Shown here in pieces: positions 24,878 to 34,100 of a stretch of DNA of 64,000 nt; position 1 is the first letter of the stretch; each line of letters begins with the position of its first letter. The DNA lies in the NCBI RefSeq assembly GCF_000019185.1, contig NC_010334.1, positions 4,340,001 through 4,404,000 on the forward strand, read 5' to 3'. Below the pieces are notes generated by a model. It was not told the origin of the DNA, ran no database searches, and worked only from the letters and a program-made list of their open reading frames with translations. A program made the position numbers and the translations under genes. Source of the stretch: Shewanella halifaxensis HAW-EB4 (GTDB taxonomy: Bacteria; Pseudomonadota; Gammaproteobacteria; Enterobacterales; Shewanellaceae).

Positions 24878-25207
24878 ATGACCAAACAAAAAAAGACCTT
24901 ACCCGCACAGTGGCAACAAAATCAAAAAGCAGCCAAAGCGACGCAAATTGCCTTCGATATGGATGAAAAATTCCAGTATGCCATTCGTAAAGCAGCGCTC
25001 GATGCAGGGGTGAGCCCATCTGATCAGATCAGAGAAATATTGGGATTAAGTGTGACTAAACGGCCTAAGCGCCCGCGCCTAACCGTATCGCTCAGCCCCA
25101 GTGATTATGAAATTTTAGCTGAGAAATATAACCTCTCTGCAGAGCAACAACTTGAAATTAAGAAATATGTGTTAGATGATCTAATACAATTTAGTGCTGA
25201 TAAATAG
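24878..25207 (+). CDS. Small basic protein, possible ribbon-helix-helix type
   Basis: 109 residues from ATG 24878. An ATG at 24854 would add eight residues; the one at 24764 lies in the upstream terminator and is rejected. The sequence has two RHH-like strand-helix-helix patterns: TQIAFDMDEKFQYAIRKAALDAGVSPSDQIREILG and RLTVSLSPSDYEILAEKYNLS. They are separated by a basic linker VTKRPKRPR, suggesting DNA binding. Family not named with certainty. The K+ channel gene follows 58 bp downstream. Confidence 0.7.
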   Translation: MTKQKKTLPAQWQQNQKAAKATQIAFDMDEKFQYAIRKAALDAGVSPSDQIREILGLSVTKRPKRPRLTVSLSPSDYEILAEKYNLSAEQQLEIKKYVLDDLIQFSADK

Positions 25208-25265
25208 GCACAAACTCAGGTGCCATCTGGAAAGTAAGTGGTACCGAAATAGATGGATCTAAGCC

Positions 25266-26078
25266 ATGGCAAATAAAAAGCGCTGGCTACTGCAGCCGGA
25301 AACGCCTCCCACTCCAATTCAGCTCGCGATGATGCTGCTATCTCTGCTGTCAGTGGTTGTGGTACTCGTACTCACGTTTGGTCGAGTTAACGAGGAAACC
25401 AAGCGCTTGCTGTTTATGATAGATTTCAGTATCTGCCTTATCTTCATGTCTAATTTCTTTTACGAACTCTTTAAAGCAAGCGATAAAACCGACTACCTAA
25501 AAGGCCATTGGATCGATTTTATCGCCAGTATCCCCGCCATTGAAGCCCTTAGAATGGCGCGTCTATTCCAGATTTTGCGAGTTGTGCGGCTTATCCGTAT
25601 GACTCGCTCGCTTATCGTTCCCATGCTCAAACAGCGCAGGCAAGCCACCATTGCTAGCTTGTTAGTTGCACTTATCACCATCTTAACCTTCTCGTCTGTA
25701 TTAGTACTGATTGTTGAGAGTGGTGTTGAAGGCGCCAATATCGACACCGCCGAAAGCGCGGTCTGGTGGGCGTTAGTCACTATCTCTACCGTCGGCTATG
25801 GTGATTACTACCCTGTAACGACTGCGGGCCACATTATTGGTGCCGTTGTTATTGTCTGTGGCGTGAGCTTTTTTGGGGTCATTTCAGGTTATATGGCATC
25901 TGTTTTTGTGTCGCCTGATGAAACAGAAAAACTCGATAGTCACACTGAGGAGTTACGCTCTGAACTCAATACTAGCTTGATTAGGATGGAGAAAAATCAA
26001 CAGATGTTACTCGCGGAAATAGCCGAGCTGAAACAAGAGATTAAACAAGTCAACAATGACAAGCCTGAGCAACCGTAA
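25266..26078 (+). CDS. Voltage-gated-type potassium channel
   Basis: 270 residues. Hydrophobic segments S1-S4 span about 15-125, with an arginine-rich S4 (RMARLFQILRVVRLIRMTRSL). S5, the selectivity filter TVGYGDYYPVT (about 178-188) and S6 follow, with a C-terminal coiled coil (LNTSLIRMEKNQQMLLAEIAELKQEIKQ) that probably tetramerises. It is an inner-membrane K+ channel of the six-helix Kv-like type; gating ligand not evident. It is in the same direction as the yjf operon but behind its terminator. Confidence 0.92.
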   Translation: MANKKRWLLQPETPPTPIQLAMMLLSLLSVVVVLVLTFGRVNEETKRLLFMIDFSICLIFMSNFFYELFKASDKTDYLKGHWIDFIASIPAIEALRMARLFQILRVVRLIRMTRSLIVPMLKQRRQATIASLLVALITILTFSSVLVLIVESGVEGANIDTAESAVWWALVTISTVGYGDYYPVTTAGHIIGAVVIVCGVSFFGVISGYMASVFVSPDETEKLDSHTEELRSELNTSLIRMEKNQQMLLAEIAELKQEIKQVNNDKPEQP

Positions 26079-26114
26079 GCTCTTTTTATAAAGCTAAAAT
26101 AACGTAAAAACAAA

Positions 26115-26135
26115 AAGCCCACATCACGTGGGCTT
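26115..26135 (-). terminator. Bidirectional terminator between the K+ channel and ygiF
   Basis: AAGCCCAC/GTGGGCTT with loop ATCAC. On the minus strand it is followed by TTTGTTTTT; on the plus strand by GTTGTTG. It lies between convergent genes. Confidence 0.8.
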
Positions 26136-26187
26136 GTTGTTGAGTATCACTTCTTTCAACTGAATGACATCGTTAAACTAATTGCGA

Positions 26188-27675
26188 TTAGCGCCAATAG
26201 GGCTCATTTTTCATCGCGCTGCGGCGCGAAAATTCCATCGCTTGCACTAAACTCTGCTCTTTGTTCTCGAGCCAGTCTGTAATATCTAAGTATGCAATCT
26301 CACTAATCAGCTTTAGTTGACGATAAGCGGCTAAGGTTCGGATCCCTAACGCTAAATCTTGCCAAGGTGCTCTAAATTGATCACGAGACTTCTCTGAGTA
26401 AAGCTCGCCATAGGCCACACCAACAAAAATACTGTCATCTAGCGCCTTAGCAACTGAGAGATAATCGGCGCTACTTAAGTCATTATCCAGTGGCATCACA
26501 TCTAAGATCCGTTGCCAGGAGTTCTCCTGCATCTGGTTAGCAAAGTGTCTGAGTGCTAATTGTCGATTAATGCTCACTTGGCCATCGCCGATCTGGGTCA
26601 ATAGATCGACCAAATGAACTTGCAACCTACCGTAGCAAATATCAGCCAGCAATTGCTCCAGATGTCCGATGATATCTAACTGCTGCAAGCTAACCAAGGC
26701 GACATCGACCAAGGCTTGCTGTTGAGGTAACTTAGCAATCAGTGCCGCGTCATCATCAATGATGCTGTATAAACTCAACGCCTCTTCAATAAAATTGAGT
26801 CGCTGCTCAATACAATCAAAATCCGCTTGAAAAGAGTCTTCAAGCAGTTCGAACTGTTTTAGCGTGCTTTTCAGCAAACGGATACACGCCCGCAATCGAT
26901 AACTCAATATGGGCAATGCTAATAGATTTTGCTCAGGATCGAGCAGCATAGATTCTATGGTTTGCCAACGATCTAATCCCAGAGTTAATAGGTTAATGGC
27001 CACTTGCTTTAGGCTCTGGTGGGGTTCAATCTCGATAAACTTAAGTGCATCAATAGTTTCTGCGCTAGATTGGCCCGCTAAACGGTAACCTCGCTGCGCT
27101 TTACTGGCCTTGCCCAAACGTACAGGTACTGCTCTGCTCACGATACCAGCTAACGTTAATAACGCGCTGGTATCACCCGCTAATAGCTCAAATTCTAATT
27201 CACAAATAGGATCTACGGCTTCATTAACACGGATCTCACCGATATCTAAGGCGACCTCGACCAAGCTGTCATCGACAAAAATATGCCAACGCTGACGCTC
27301 GAAATCAGTATGAAACAAACAGTAAAGTGCCGACTGTGTTTGCTCAATATTTTCCTGTTCAGGCCAAATTTCAGTTGGGAATAAATTTAATTGGGGAAAT
27401 TTTTGATCTATATCAACATTATACTCAGGTCGAGAGTGGATCCCGCCAACAACCTGACCTTTTGTTTTAATTGTTTGCTCTAAATGTTGATTAACGCCCC
27501 TAACTCGCAGTCCCATGTCCCACTTTCTTAAGGTCAGGTCAGGGGTGTCAAAGTAACTGTTTGTCAGTTTTTCTATACCTTTAGCATCGCAATTAGGTAA
27601 GCTATCTAGCAGGTTTATAAGGCTTTTCTTATTATTTTCATTAAAGAAAAGTTTGAGTTCAATCTCGGCTTCCAT
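26188..27675 (-). CDS. ygiF: CYTH-CHAD domain protein, YgiF-like inorganic triphosphatase
   Basis: 495 residues. The CYTH domain begins with the signature E-x-E-x-K (EAEIELKLFF) and continues with SYFDTPDLTLRKWDMGLRVRG, TIKTKGQVVGGIHSRPEYNV, LVEVALDIGEI and ELEFELL (about 1-205). It binds triphosphate with divalent metal. A CHAD-like helical domain (about 215-480) follows. E. coli YgiF is 433 residues. Start ATG 27675 has AAGGTG upstream; a GTG five codons earlier would lie on the ribosome site. In E. coli ygiF neighbours glnE and ygiM, as it does loosely here. It is divergent from the DUF47/PiT operon. Confidence 0.88.
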   Translation of the reverse strand: MEAEIELKLFFNENNKKSLINLLDSLPNCDAKGIEKLTNSYFDTPDLTLRKWDMGLRVRGVNQHLEQTIKTKGQVVGGIHSRPEYNVDIDQKFPQLNLFPTEIWPEQENIEQTQSALYCLFHTDFERQRWHIFVDDSLVEVALDIGEIRVNEAVDPICELEFELLAGDTSALLTLAGIVSRAVPVRLGKASKAQRGYRLAGQSSAETIDALKFIEIEPHQSLKQVAINLLTLGLDRWQTIESMLLDPEQNLLALPILSYRLRACIRLLKSTLKQFELLEDSFQADFDCIEQRLNFIEEALSLYSIIDDDAALIAKLPQQQALVDVALVSLQQLDIIGHLEQLLADICYGRLQVHLVDLLTQIGDGQVSINRQLALRHFANQMQENSWQRILDVMPLDNDLSSADYLSVAKALDDSIFVGVAYGELYSEKSRDQFRAPWQDLALGIRTLAAYRQLKLISEIAYLDITDWLENKEQSLVQAMEFSRRSAMKNEPYWR

Positions 27676-27713
27676 CGATGTATTATTCACCTTGTCATCA
27701 AAAATTAATCAAA

Positions 27714-27766
27714 CTGTCACTAAAGTTACACACTGTAATATTTCTGCAATAATACAACCGTAGGAT
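27714..27766 (+). promoter_or_regulatory. Two PHO boxes and -10 of the DUF47/PiT operon
   Basis: Direct 7-bp repeats at 11-bp spacing: CTGTCAC-TAAA-GTTACAC (27714-27731) and CTGTAAT-ATTT-CTGCAAT (27733-27750). Exactly 10 bp after the second lies a -10 hexamer, TAGGAT (27761-27766). This matches the known layout of PhoB-activated promoters, where the PHO box replaces the -35. Confidence 0.7.
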
Positions 27767-27907
27767 CCGCTTTGCAGTTAGGATATAACTAGCTAGAATA
27801 AAAAACTGTTAATCTAAATCGAAAAACACAGTTTTCTTACGCGGCCGCTTGGGTTAACATGCGCCCGCTTTTTCCAATAGTGGAATAACCAAAATAGGTA
27901 CACGGCA

Positions 27908-28588
27908 ATGCCAGTAAACTCTATTTTAGGCGTGTTTGCAAAATCGCCAATTAAGCCTCTTCAAGAGCATATCGACAAAGTATACGACTGTGCGTCATTA
28001 CTTGTCCCATTTTTTGAAGCTACTGTCGCAGGAGACTGGGACAAAGCCGTTCAATTGCGTAAGCAAATAAGCTTCGCAGAGCAAGAAGCAGATTCACTAA
28101 AACGTGAGATCCGCTTAACTCTGCCTGGCGGTCTGTTTATGCCTGTCGAGCGCACTGACTTACTGGAGCTACTAACCCAGCAAGATAAGATTGCTAACAA
28201 AGCAAAAGACATTTCCGGCCGCGTCATTGGCCGACAATTAGAGCTACCTCAAGTAATTCAAGAGCCATTTATTGCTTATTTACAGCGCTGCATTGATGCA
28301 GTCTCGCTGTCTAAAGAAGCAATTAACGAACTCGATGATCTGTTAGAAACAGGTTTCAGAGGCCGTGAAGTGGATCTTGTCGCTAAAATGATCGCAGAGT
28401 TAGATTCTATCGAAGAAGATACTGATGATTTACAGATTAAGATCCGTAGACAGCTTTTCTCCATCGAATCTGAATTAAACCCTGTAGATGTAATGTTCCT
28501 CTACAAGATAATTGAGTGGGTTGGTGACTTGGCAGATCTTGCCGAACGAGTCGGTTCTCGCTTAGAGCTAATGTTAGCTCGCGTCTAA
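27908..28588 (+). CDS. DUF47/TIGR00153 PhoU-like regulator of PiT transport
   Basis: 226 residues, all helical, resembling PhoU: FEATVAGDWDKAVQLRKQISFAEQEADSLKREIRLTLPGGLFMPVERTDLLELLTQQDKIANKAKDISG and, near the end, VMFLYKIIEWVGDLADLAERVGSRLELMLARV. The repeated ExxxD/ E..AD motifs are those used by PhoU-type proteins for metal binding. It sits 24 bp upstream of a PiT-type phosphate transporter, the usual context, where DUF47 is thought to control transporter activity. Controlled by the PHO-box promoter at 27714-27766. Confidence 0.92.
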   Translation: MPVNSILGVFAKSPIKPLQEHIDKVYDCASLLVPFFEATVAGDWDKAVQLRKQISFAEQEADSLKREIRLTLPGGLFMPVERTDLLELLTQQDKIANKAKDISGRVIGRQLELPQVIQEPFIAYLQRCIDAVSLSKEAINELDDLLETGFRGREVDLVAKMIAELDSIEEDTDDLQIKIRRQLFSIESELNPVDVMFLYKIIEWVGDLADLAERVGSRLELMLARV

Positions 28589-28612
28589 TCAAAAGATTAT
28601 CAAGGTAACAAC

Positions 28613-29881
28613 ATGGTTGATGTATTAGTCACCAACGGCCCGTGGCTTATTGGTATTGCGGCGCTATTTGGCTTTTTAATGGCATGGGGTATTGGCGCCA
28701 ATGACGTAGCCAATGCAATGGGAACCTCTGTAGGTTCGAATGCGATTACAATTAAACAAGCGATTATTATCGCTATGATATTTGAGTTTGCTGGTGCGTA
28801 TCTTGCTGGTGGTGAAGTAACCAACACGATCCGTAATGGCATTATCGATTCATCTTACTTCACTCAATCTCCTGAACTATTAGTTTACGGTATGATTTCA
28901 GCATTGCTTGCTGCAGGTATTTGGCTCATTTTTGCTTCGGCACTGGGCTGGCCTGTATCGACCACTCACTCTATTGTCGGCGCCATTGTTGGTTTCGCCG
29001 CTGTAGGTGTTGGTAGTGACGCTGTTGAATGGGGTAAAGTGGGTGGTATCGTTGGTTCATGGGTCGTCACCCCGGCAATATCAGGCTTTATCGCCTTTAT
29101 AATATTCCAGAGTGTGCAAAAGCTCATTTTCAACACTGATAATCCACTAGAGAACGCGAAGCGTTACGTTCCTTTCTATATGGCTCTTGCTGGCTTCGTT
29201 ATGTCGCTAGTAACCGTTAAGAAAGGCCTTAAGCATGTCGGCCTCGATTTTAGTAATGTCGAAGCGTACGGCTTATCATTGATACTAGCTGTGTTGGTCG
29301 GTATCGGTGGTATGATTGCGATTAAACGTCTTAAGATGGACTCTAAAGCGGATCGTCAAACACAGTTCGGTAACGTTGAGAAAGTATTCGCTATCTTAAT
29401 GGTTGTGACCGCGTGTTGTATGGCATTTGCTCACGGTTCTAACGACGTAGCTAACGCGATTGGCCCTCTAGCAGCTGTAGTGTCAGTTGTAGAAAGTGGC
29501 GGTGTGATCAGCAGTAAAGCTCCACTTGTCTGGTGGATCCTACCACTAGGTGCTGTCGGTATCGTTCTGGGTCTTGCTATCTTTGGTCAGCGTGTAATGC
29601 AGACCATCGGTAAGAACATTACTCACCTAACACCAAGTCGTGGTTTTGCTGCAGAGCTTGCAGCAGCGTCAACCGTTGTTATTGCGTCTGGTACAGGTCT
29701 TCCTATCTCAACGACACAAACCCTAGTGGGTGCAGTTCTGGGAGTAGGTATGGCTCGCGGTATTGCAGCAATTAACATGGGTGTTGTTCGTAACATCGTA
29801 GTTTCTTGGGTTGTTACCCTTCCAGCTGGTGCTGCTCTTTCAATCATATTCTTCTTCATGATTAAAGGTATTTTCAACTAA
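28613..29881 (+). CDS. pit: Inorganic phosphate transporter, PiT family
   Basis: 422 residues with about ten transmembrane segments. Both halves carry the PiT signature: GANDVANAMGTSVGS (about 26-40) and GSNDVANAIGPLAAV (about 276-290). GWPVSTTHSIVGAIVGF and GLPISTTQTLVGAVLGVG are the duplicated second motifs. It is a metal-phosphate:H+ symporter of the inner membrane. It is in an operon with the DUF47 protein, followed by a strong terminator. A PHO-box promoter for a PiT transporter is unusual relative to E. coli pitA, though known in other bacteria with DUF47-pit pairs. Confidence 0.94.
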   Translation: MVDVLVTNGPWLIGIAALFGFLMAWGIGANDVANAMGTSVGSNAITIKQAIIIAMIFEFAGAYLAGGEVTNTIRNGIIDSSYFTQSPELLVYGMISALLAAGIWLIFASALGWPVSTTHSIVGAIVGFAAVGVGSDAVEWGKVGGIVGSWVVTPAISGFIAFIIFQSVQKLIFNTDNPLENAKRYVPFYMALAGFVMSLVTVKKGLKHVGLDFSNVEAYGLSLILAVLVGIGGMIAIKRLKMDSKADRQTQFGNVEKVFAILMVVTACCMAFAHGSNDVANAIGPLAAVVSVVESGGVISSKAPLVWWILPLGAVGIVLGLAIFGQRVMQTIGKNITHLTPSRGFAAELAAASTVVIASGTGLPISTTQTLVGAVLGVGMARGIAAINMGVVRNIVVSWVVTLPAGAALSIIFFFMIKGIFN

Positions 29882-29920
29882 GGTTGAGTAACATTCGCTT
29901 TACAAAAACGACGTAATTTT

Positions 29921-29959
29921 AAGGGAAGTTTGATAATTTTTGTATCAAACTTCCCTTTT
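29921..29959 (+). terminator. Terminator of the DUF47/pit operon
   Basis: Perfect 15-bp stem AAGGGAAGTTTGATA/TATCAAACTTCCCTT with a 7-nt loop, then TTG. The long open frame of ygiM begins inside this hairpin, which argues for a later ygiM start. Confidence 0.85.
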
Positions 29960-30043
29960 GCGTTTTATCACTCTTTTGCCACTTGCATTACCCCCTTTAA
30001 ATCCCTAGCATGTGGGCTATATTTCGTAGATGAGAATCGATTA

Positions 30044-30619
30044 GTGTTAAGAATTCTAATTATTGCGGGAATGATGCTACTTTCCCCTTCTTTGCTTGCT
30101 GCAAACCAAACGCGCTACATCTCAGATGATGTTTACATCTACCTTCATGGTGGACCTGGAACGCAGTTCCGTATCTTAGGCAGCATTGAAGCTGGCCAAC
30201 AGGTAACCTCATTAAATGAAACCCAAGGCGATTTCACAAAAGTAGTCGACCATAAAGATCGTGAGGGTTGGATCCAAACTAAAATGCTTAGCGCCAAGCC
30301 AAGCCTTCGTGTGCAGCTTCCAGCAATTCAAGCCGAGCTTAAGCAGACTAAAGCCGAGCTAGAAACAGCCTTAAGCAGTAGCGACAGCAATGCTCAAGAG
30401 CTTAGCCAAGTGAAGTCTCAACTTGCAACAGCTCAGAAAGCCTTAGACAGCGCGAGTAACGAACGCGATAGCGCTAAAGCAAAGTTAGCCAATATTCAGA
30501 AGAACGAGCGTTTCGAGATGTGGCAGCAAGGTGGTTTTATTGCAATCGGTGGTTTACTGCTCGGTATCATCTTAGTTTACTTACCTAAGCCACAGCGTAA
30601 GCCTAAGAATCGCTGGTAA
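30044..30619 (+). CDS. ygiM: YgiM-like SH3-domain membrane protein (TIGR04211)
   Basis: About 191 residues from GTG 30044; ATG 30071 is an alternative. Signal peptide (VLRILIIAGMMLLSPSLLAA), then a bacterial SH3 domain (RYISDDVYIYLHGGPGTQFRILGSIEAGQQVTSLNE..., DREGWIQTKMLS, about 22-90). A coiled coil follows (QAELKQTKAELETALSSS ... LATAQKALDSASNERDSAKAKL), then a C-terminal transmembrane helix (GGFIAIGGLLLGIILVYLP) with a basic tail KPQRKPKNRW. This is the TIGR04211/YgiM architecture, an inner-membrane protein facing the periplasm. The neighbourhood with ygiF fits. A degenerate copy of its 3' end lies at 30811-30900. Confidence 0.85.
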   Translation: MLRILIIAGMMLLSPSLLAANQTRYISDDVYIYLHGGPGTQFRILGSIEAGQQVTSLNETQGDFTKVVDHKDREGWIQTKMLSAKPSLRVQLPAIQAELKQTKAELETALSSSDSNAQELSQVKSQLATAQKALDSASNERDSAKAKLANIQKNERFEMWQQGGFIAIGGLLLGIILVYLPKPQRKPKNRW

Positions 30620-30652
30620 TCGCTCAGTTGTAATTAAGCAAAACCGTACATG

Positions 30653-30686
30653 AAAGCCTGTGTTAGCCATACACGGGCTTTTTTAT
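30653..30686 (+). terminator. Terminator of ygiM
   Basis: AAAGCC-T-GTGT / ACAC-G-GGCTTT hairpin followed by TTTATT, 34 bp after the stop. Confidence 0.8.
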
Positions 30687-30810
30687 TGCCTGTTATCCGT
30701 ATTCGCACTTCCCGATTAACCACACTTAACGAATAGTCACACTTCACGATTAGCCACACGGCGAGCAGTGGAAGCAGTGGAAGTAAGGTCATTCACTATT
30801 GCTGCAGATA

Positions 30811-30900
30811 CTTTACGGCTCGGTATCATCTTAGTTTACCTGCCTCTAAAAGCAGCCTGACCACAGCACCACAGCGTAAGCCTAATAATCGCTGGTAATA
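30811..30900 (+). pseudogene. Degenerate duplicate of the ygiM 3' end
   Basis: CTCGGTATCATCTTAGTTTAC, CACAGCGTAAGCCTAA and ATCGCTGGTAAT recur here in the same order as at 30558-30619, with an inserted block of about 25 bp between the first two. It is a relic of a partial tandem duplication of ygiM; no open frame survives. The rest of 30687-31040 holds only short imperfect repeats (CGATTA(A/G)CCACAC) and no gene. Confidence 0.75.
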
Positions 30901-31040
30901 ATTCAGTGAAACCGCATATAAAGCCGTTCTGATTAAAACGCTGTGTTATTTTTAATCTTCCCCAATCGCCCACAGCATATGGGCTAGTACTCATTCTAAA
31001 AAACCAAAATCAAACGCTAATCACAATAAATATGGCAATA

Positions 31041-31070
31041 TTGTCACGCGTCACATTTTGTGGTTATAAT
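31041..31070 (+). promoter_or_regulatory. Putative putA promoter
   Basis: TTGTCA (31041-31046), 18-bp spacer, TATAAT (31065-31070), about 100 bp before the chosen putA start. The perfect -10 makes this the best candidate in the gap. Confidence 0.55.
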
Positions 31071-31172
31071 CGGCGCGCGGAGGCCTTAGATTGTATACAA
31101 AAATAACAAAGGTTTTGTCGCGACACCTTATCCAAGCAATCAGCCCCTGTGGCCCAGATGGAAGCGATTACT

Positions 31173-34100
31173 ATGTTCAAAGCGAGTGAAGTTCTAGCAG
31201 GTCATTATGATTCAGCTAACCTCGATGAGCTGTTTCAAGTCATCACCAATAACTACATAGTCGATGAAGATGAATATCTATCTGAACTAATCAAACTAGT
31301 GCCCTCTAGTGATGACGAGATCCAACGCGTCACTAAAAGAGCTCATGATTTGGTAGCCAAAGTTCGCCAATATGACAAAAAAGGCTTAATGGTGGGTATT
31401 GATGCCTTCCTGCAGCAATACAGCCTAGAGACACAGGAAGGCATTATTTTAATGTGTCTTGCCGAGGCGCTACTGCGTATTCCAGATGCGGCAACTGCCG
31501 ACGCGCTAATTGAAGATAAGCTATCGGGCGCTAAATGGGACGAACATTTAAGCAAGAGTGATTCCCTTCTAGTCAACGCATCAACCTGGGGCTTAATGCT
31601 AACGGGAAAAATCGTCAAGCTAGACCAAGCTGTTGACGGTAAGCCAAGCAGTCTACTTAATCGCTTAGTCAATAAAGTCGGTGAACCCGTTATCCGTCAA
31701 GCCATGCTTGCAGCGATGAAGATCATGGGTAAACAGTTTGTCCTTGGCACCTGTATCAAAGATGGCCTCAAAAACAGTGAAGCTAACCGTAAGCTTGGTT
31801 ATAGCCACAGTTACGATATGCTTGGCGAAGCCGCTCTGACGAAAGCTGACGCCGACAAGTATTTCACTGAGTACTCTTCAGCAATCGCCGCTCTTGGCGC
31901 TCTGAACTATGATGAAACTCAGGCTCCACGCCCAACCATCTCTATCAAGCTATCGGCGCTTCATCCAAGATACGAAGTGGCAAACGAAGATAGAGTGCTC
32001 AGCGAGCTGTATGACACACTGATCAAGCTTATTGTGCAGGGTCGTAGCTTAAACGTCGGGATCTCTATCGATGCCGAAGAGATGGATAGACTCGAACTCC
32101 ACCTAAAGCTGTTTAAAAAGCTCTACAACTCAGAAGCCGCTAAAGGTTGGGGACTTCTAGGTATCATTGTTCAAACCTATGCAAAGCGTGGCTTACCTGT
32201 ACTTTGTTGGCTCACCCGTCTTGCAAAAGATCAAGGTGATGAGATCCCGGTACGACTCGTTAAAGGCGCCTATTGGGATAGTGAGCTTAAATGGGCTCAG
32301 CAAAATGGTGAAGCTGGCTATTCGCTGTTTACCCGCAAAGCGGGTACCGATGTATCTTATCTCGCTTCTGCACGCTACCTACTGTCTGATGTAACTCGCG
32401 GGGCCATTTACCCACAGTTTGCTACTCATAACGCCCAATCGGTTGCCGTGATCATGGATATGGCAGGTGATCGCCTCTACGAGTTCCAACGTCTACATGG
32501 CATGGGCCAAGAGCTGTACGATACACTGCTGGCCGAGTGTCCTACGACCCGGATCCGTATCTATGCCCCTATCGGTGAACATAAAGAACTACTCCCCTAC
32601 CTAGTACGCCGCTTATTAGAGAATGGGGCTAACACCTCATTTGTTCATAAGCTTGTCGACCCTAAGGTGCCAATTGAGTCTCTCGTGGTTCACCCACTGA
32701 CGACCTTGAAAAAATACAAGACACTTTCAAATAACAAGATTGTTCAGCCAGCCGATATCTTTGGCCCATCGCGTAAAAACTCCAAGGGACTCAATATGAA
32801 CATCATCTCTGAATCAGAGCCGTTCTTCGCTGCACTAGACAAGTTTAAAGACGCCACTTGGAATGCGGGCCCGCTGGTTAACGGTGAGACCCTAGCAGGC
32901 GAAACCAAAGAGGTAGTGAGTCCATTCGACACCACACAAGTGGTGGGTAAAATTGCTTTTGCTAACAACCAAGCGGTTGAACAAGCCCTTGCAAGCGCTA
33001 AGGCCGCCTTCCCAAACTGGTGCAATACACCAGTAGAAGTGCGTGCTAGTGCCTTACAAAAGCTTGCCGATCTACTTGAAGAGAATCGTGAAGAACTCAT
33101 CGTGCTCTGCACCCGTGAAGCGGGTAAGAGTATTCAAGATGGTATCGATGAAGTGCGTGAAGCCGTGGATTTCTGCCGTTATTACGCCATTCAAGCTAAG
33201 AAGATGATGGCTAAGCCTGAGCTGCTTCCAGGCCCAACGGGTGAGCTCAATGAGCTGTTCTTGCAAGGGCGTGGCATCTTCGTCTGTATCAGCCCATGGA
33301 ACTTCCCATTAGCTATCTTCATAGGACAAGTGGCTGCAGCTCTAGCGGCTGGTAACACTGTTGTGGCAAAACCAGCCGAGCAAACATCGATCGTTGGTTA
33401 CCGAGCGACTCAGCTCGCTCACGAGGCGGGCATTCCTAAAGAAGTACTACAGTTCCTTCCCGGTACCGGTGCCACAGTCGGTGCCGCGATTACTGCCGAT
33501 GAGCGTATCGGTGGCGTTTGCTTTACTGGCTCTACGGGCACAGCCAAGCTAATTAACCGTACATTGGCGATGCGTGAGGGTGCTATCATCCCACTTATCG
33601 CTGAAACGGGTGGCCAAAATGCCATGGTGGTCGATTCAACATCACAGCCAGAGCAAGTGGTTCACGATATTATTGACTCATCATTCACCAGCGCAGGCCA
33701 GCGATGCTCAGCCCTTCGCGTACTCTTCTTGCAAGAAGATATAGCCGACCGGGTACTCGATGTGATGCAGGGGGCAATGGAAGAGTTGAGCATTGGCGAT
33801 CCCGGTTTAGTTAAAACCGACGTTGGCCCAGTTATCGATGCCACCGCCAAAGCGAACCTTAATGCCCATATCGACCATATTAAGCAGGTCGGCACCTTGC
33901 TAAATCAGCTAGAGTTGCCAGCGGGCACCGAGAATGGTCACTTTGTGGCACCGACTGCGGTAGAGATTGATTCTATCAAGGTGCTGGATAAAGAGCATTT
34001 CGGCCCTATCCTGCACGTGATCCGTTACAAGGCGTCTGAGCTTGATAAAGTCATCGATGAGATCAACTCGACAGGTTTTGGTTTGACTTTAGGCATCCAC

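Noticed and set aside
29930..30043. Longer N-terminus of YgiM
   Set aside because: The frame opens within the pit terminator, and the added residues precede a proper signal peptide.
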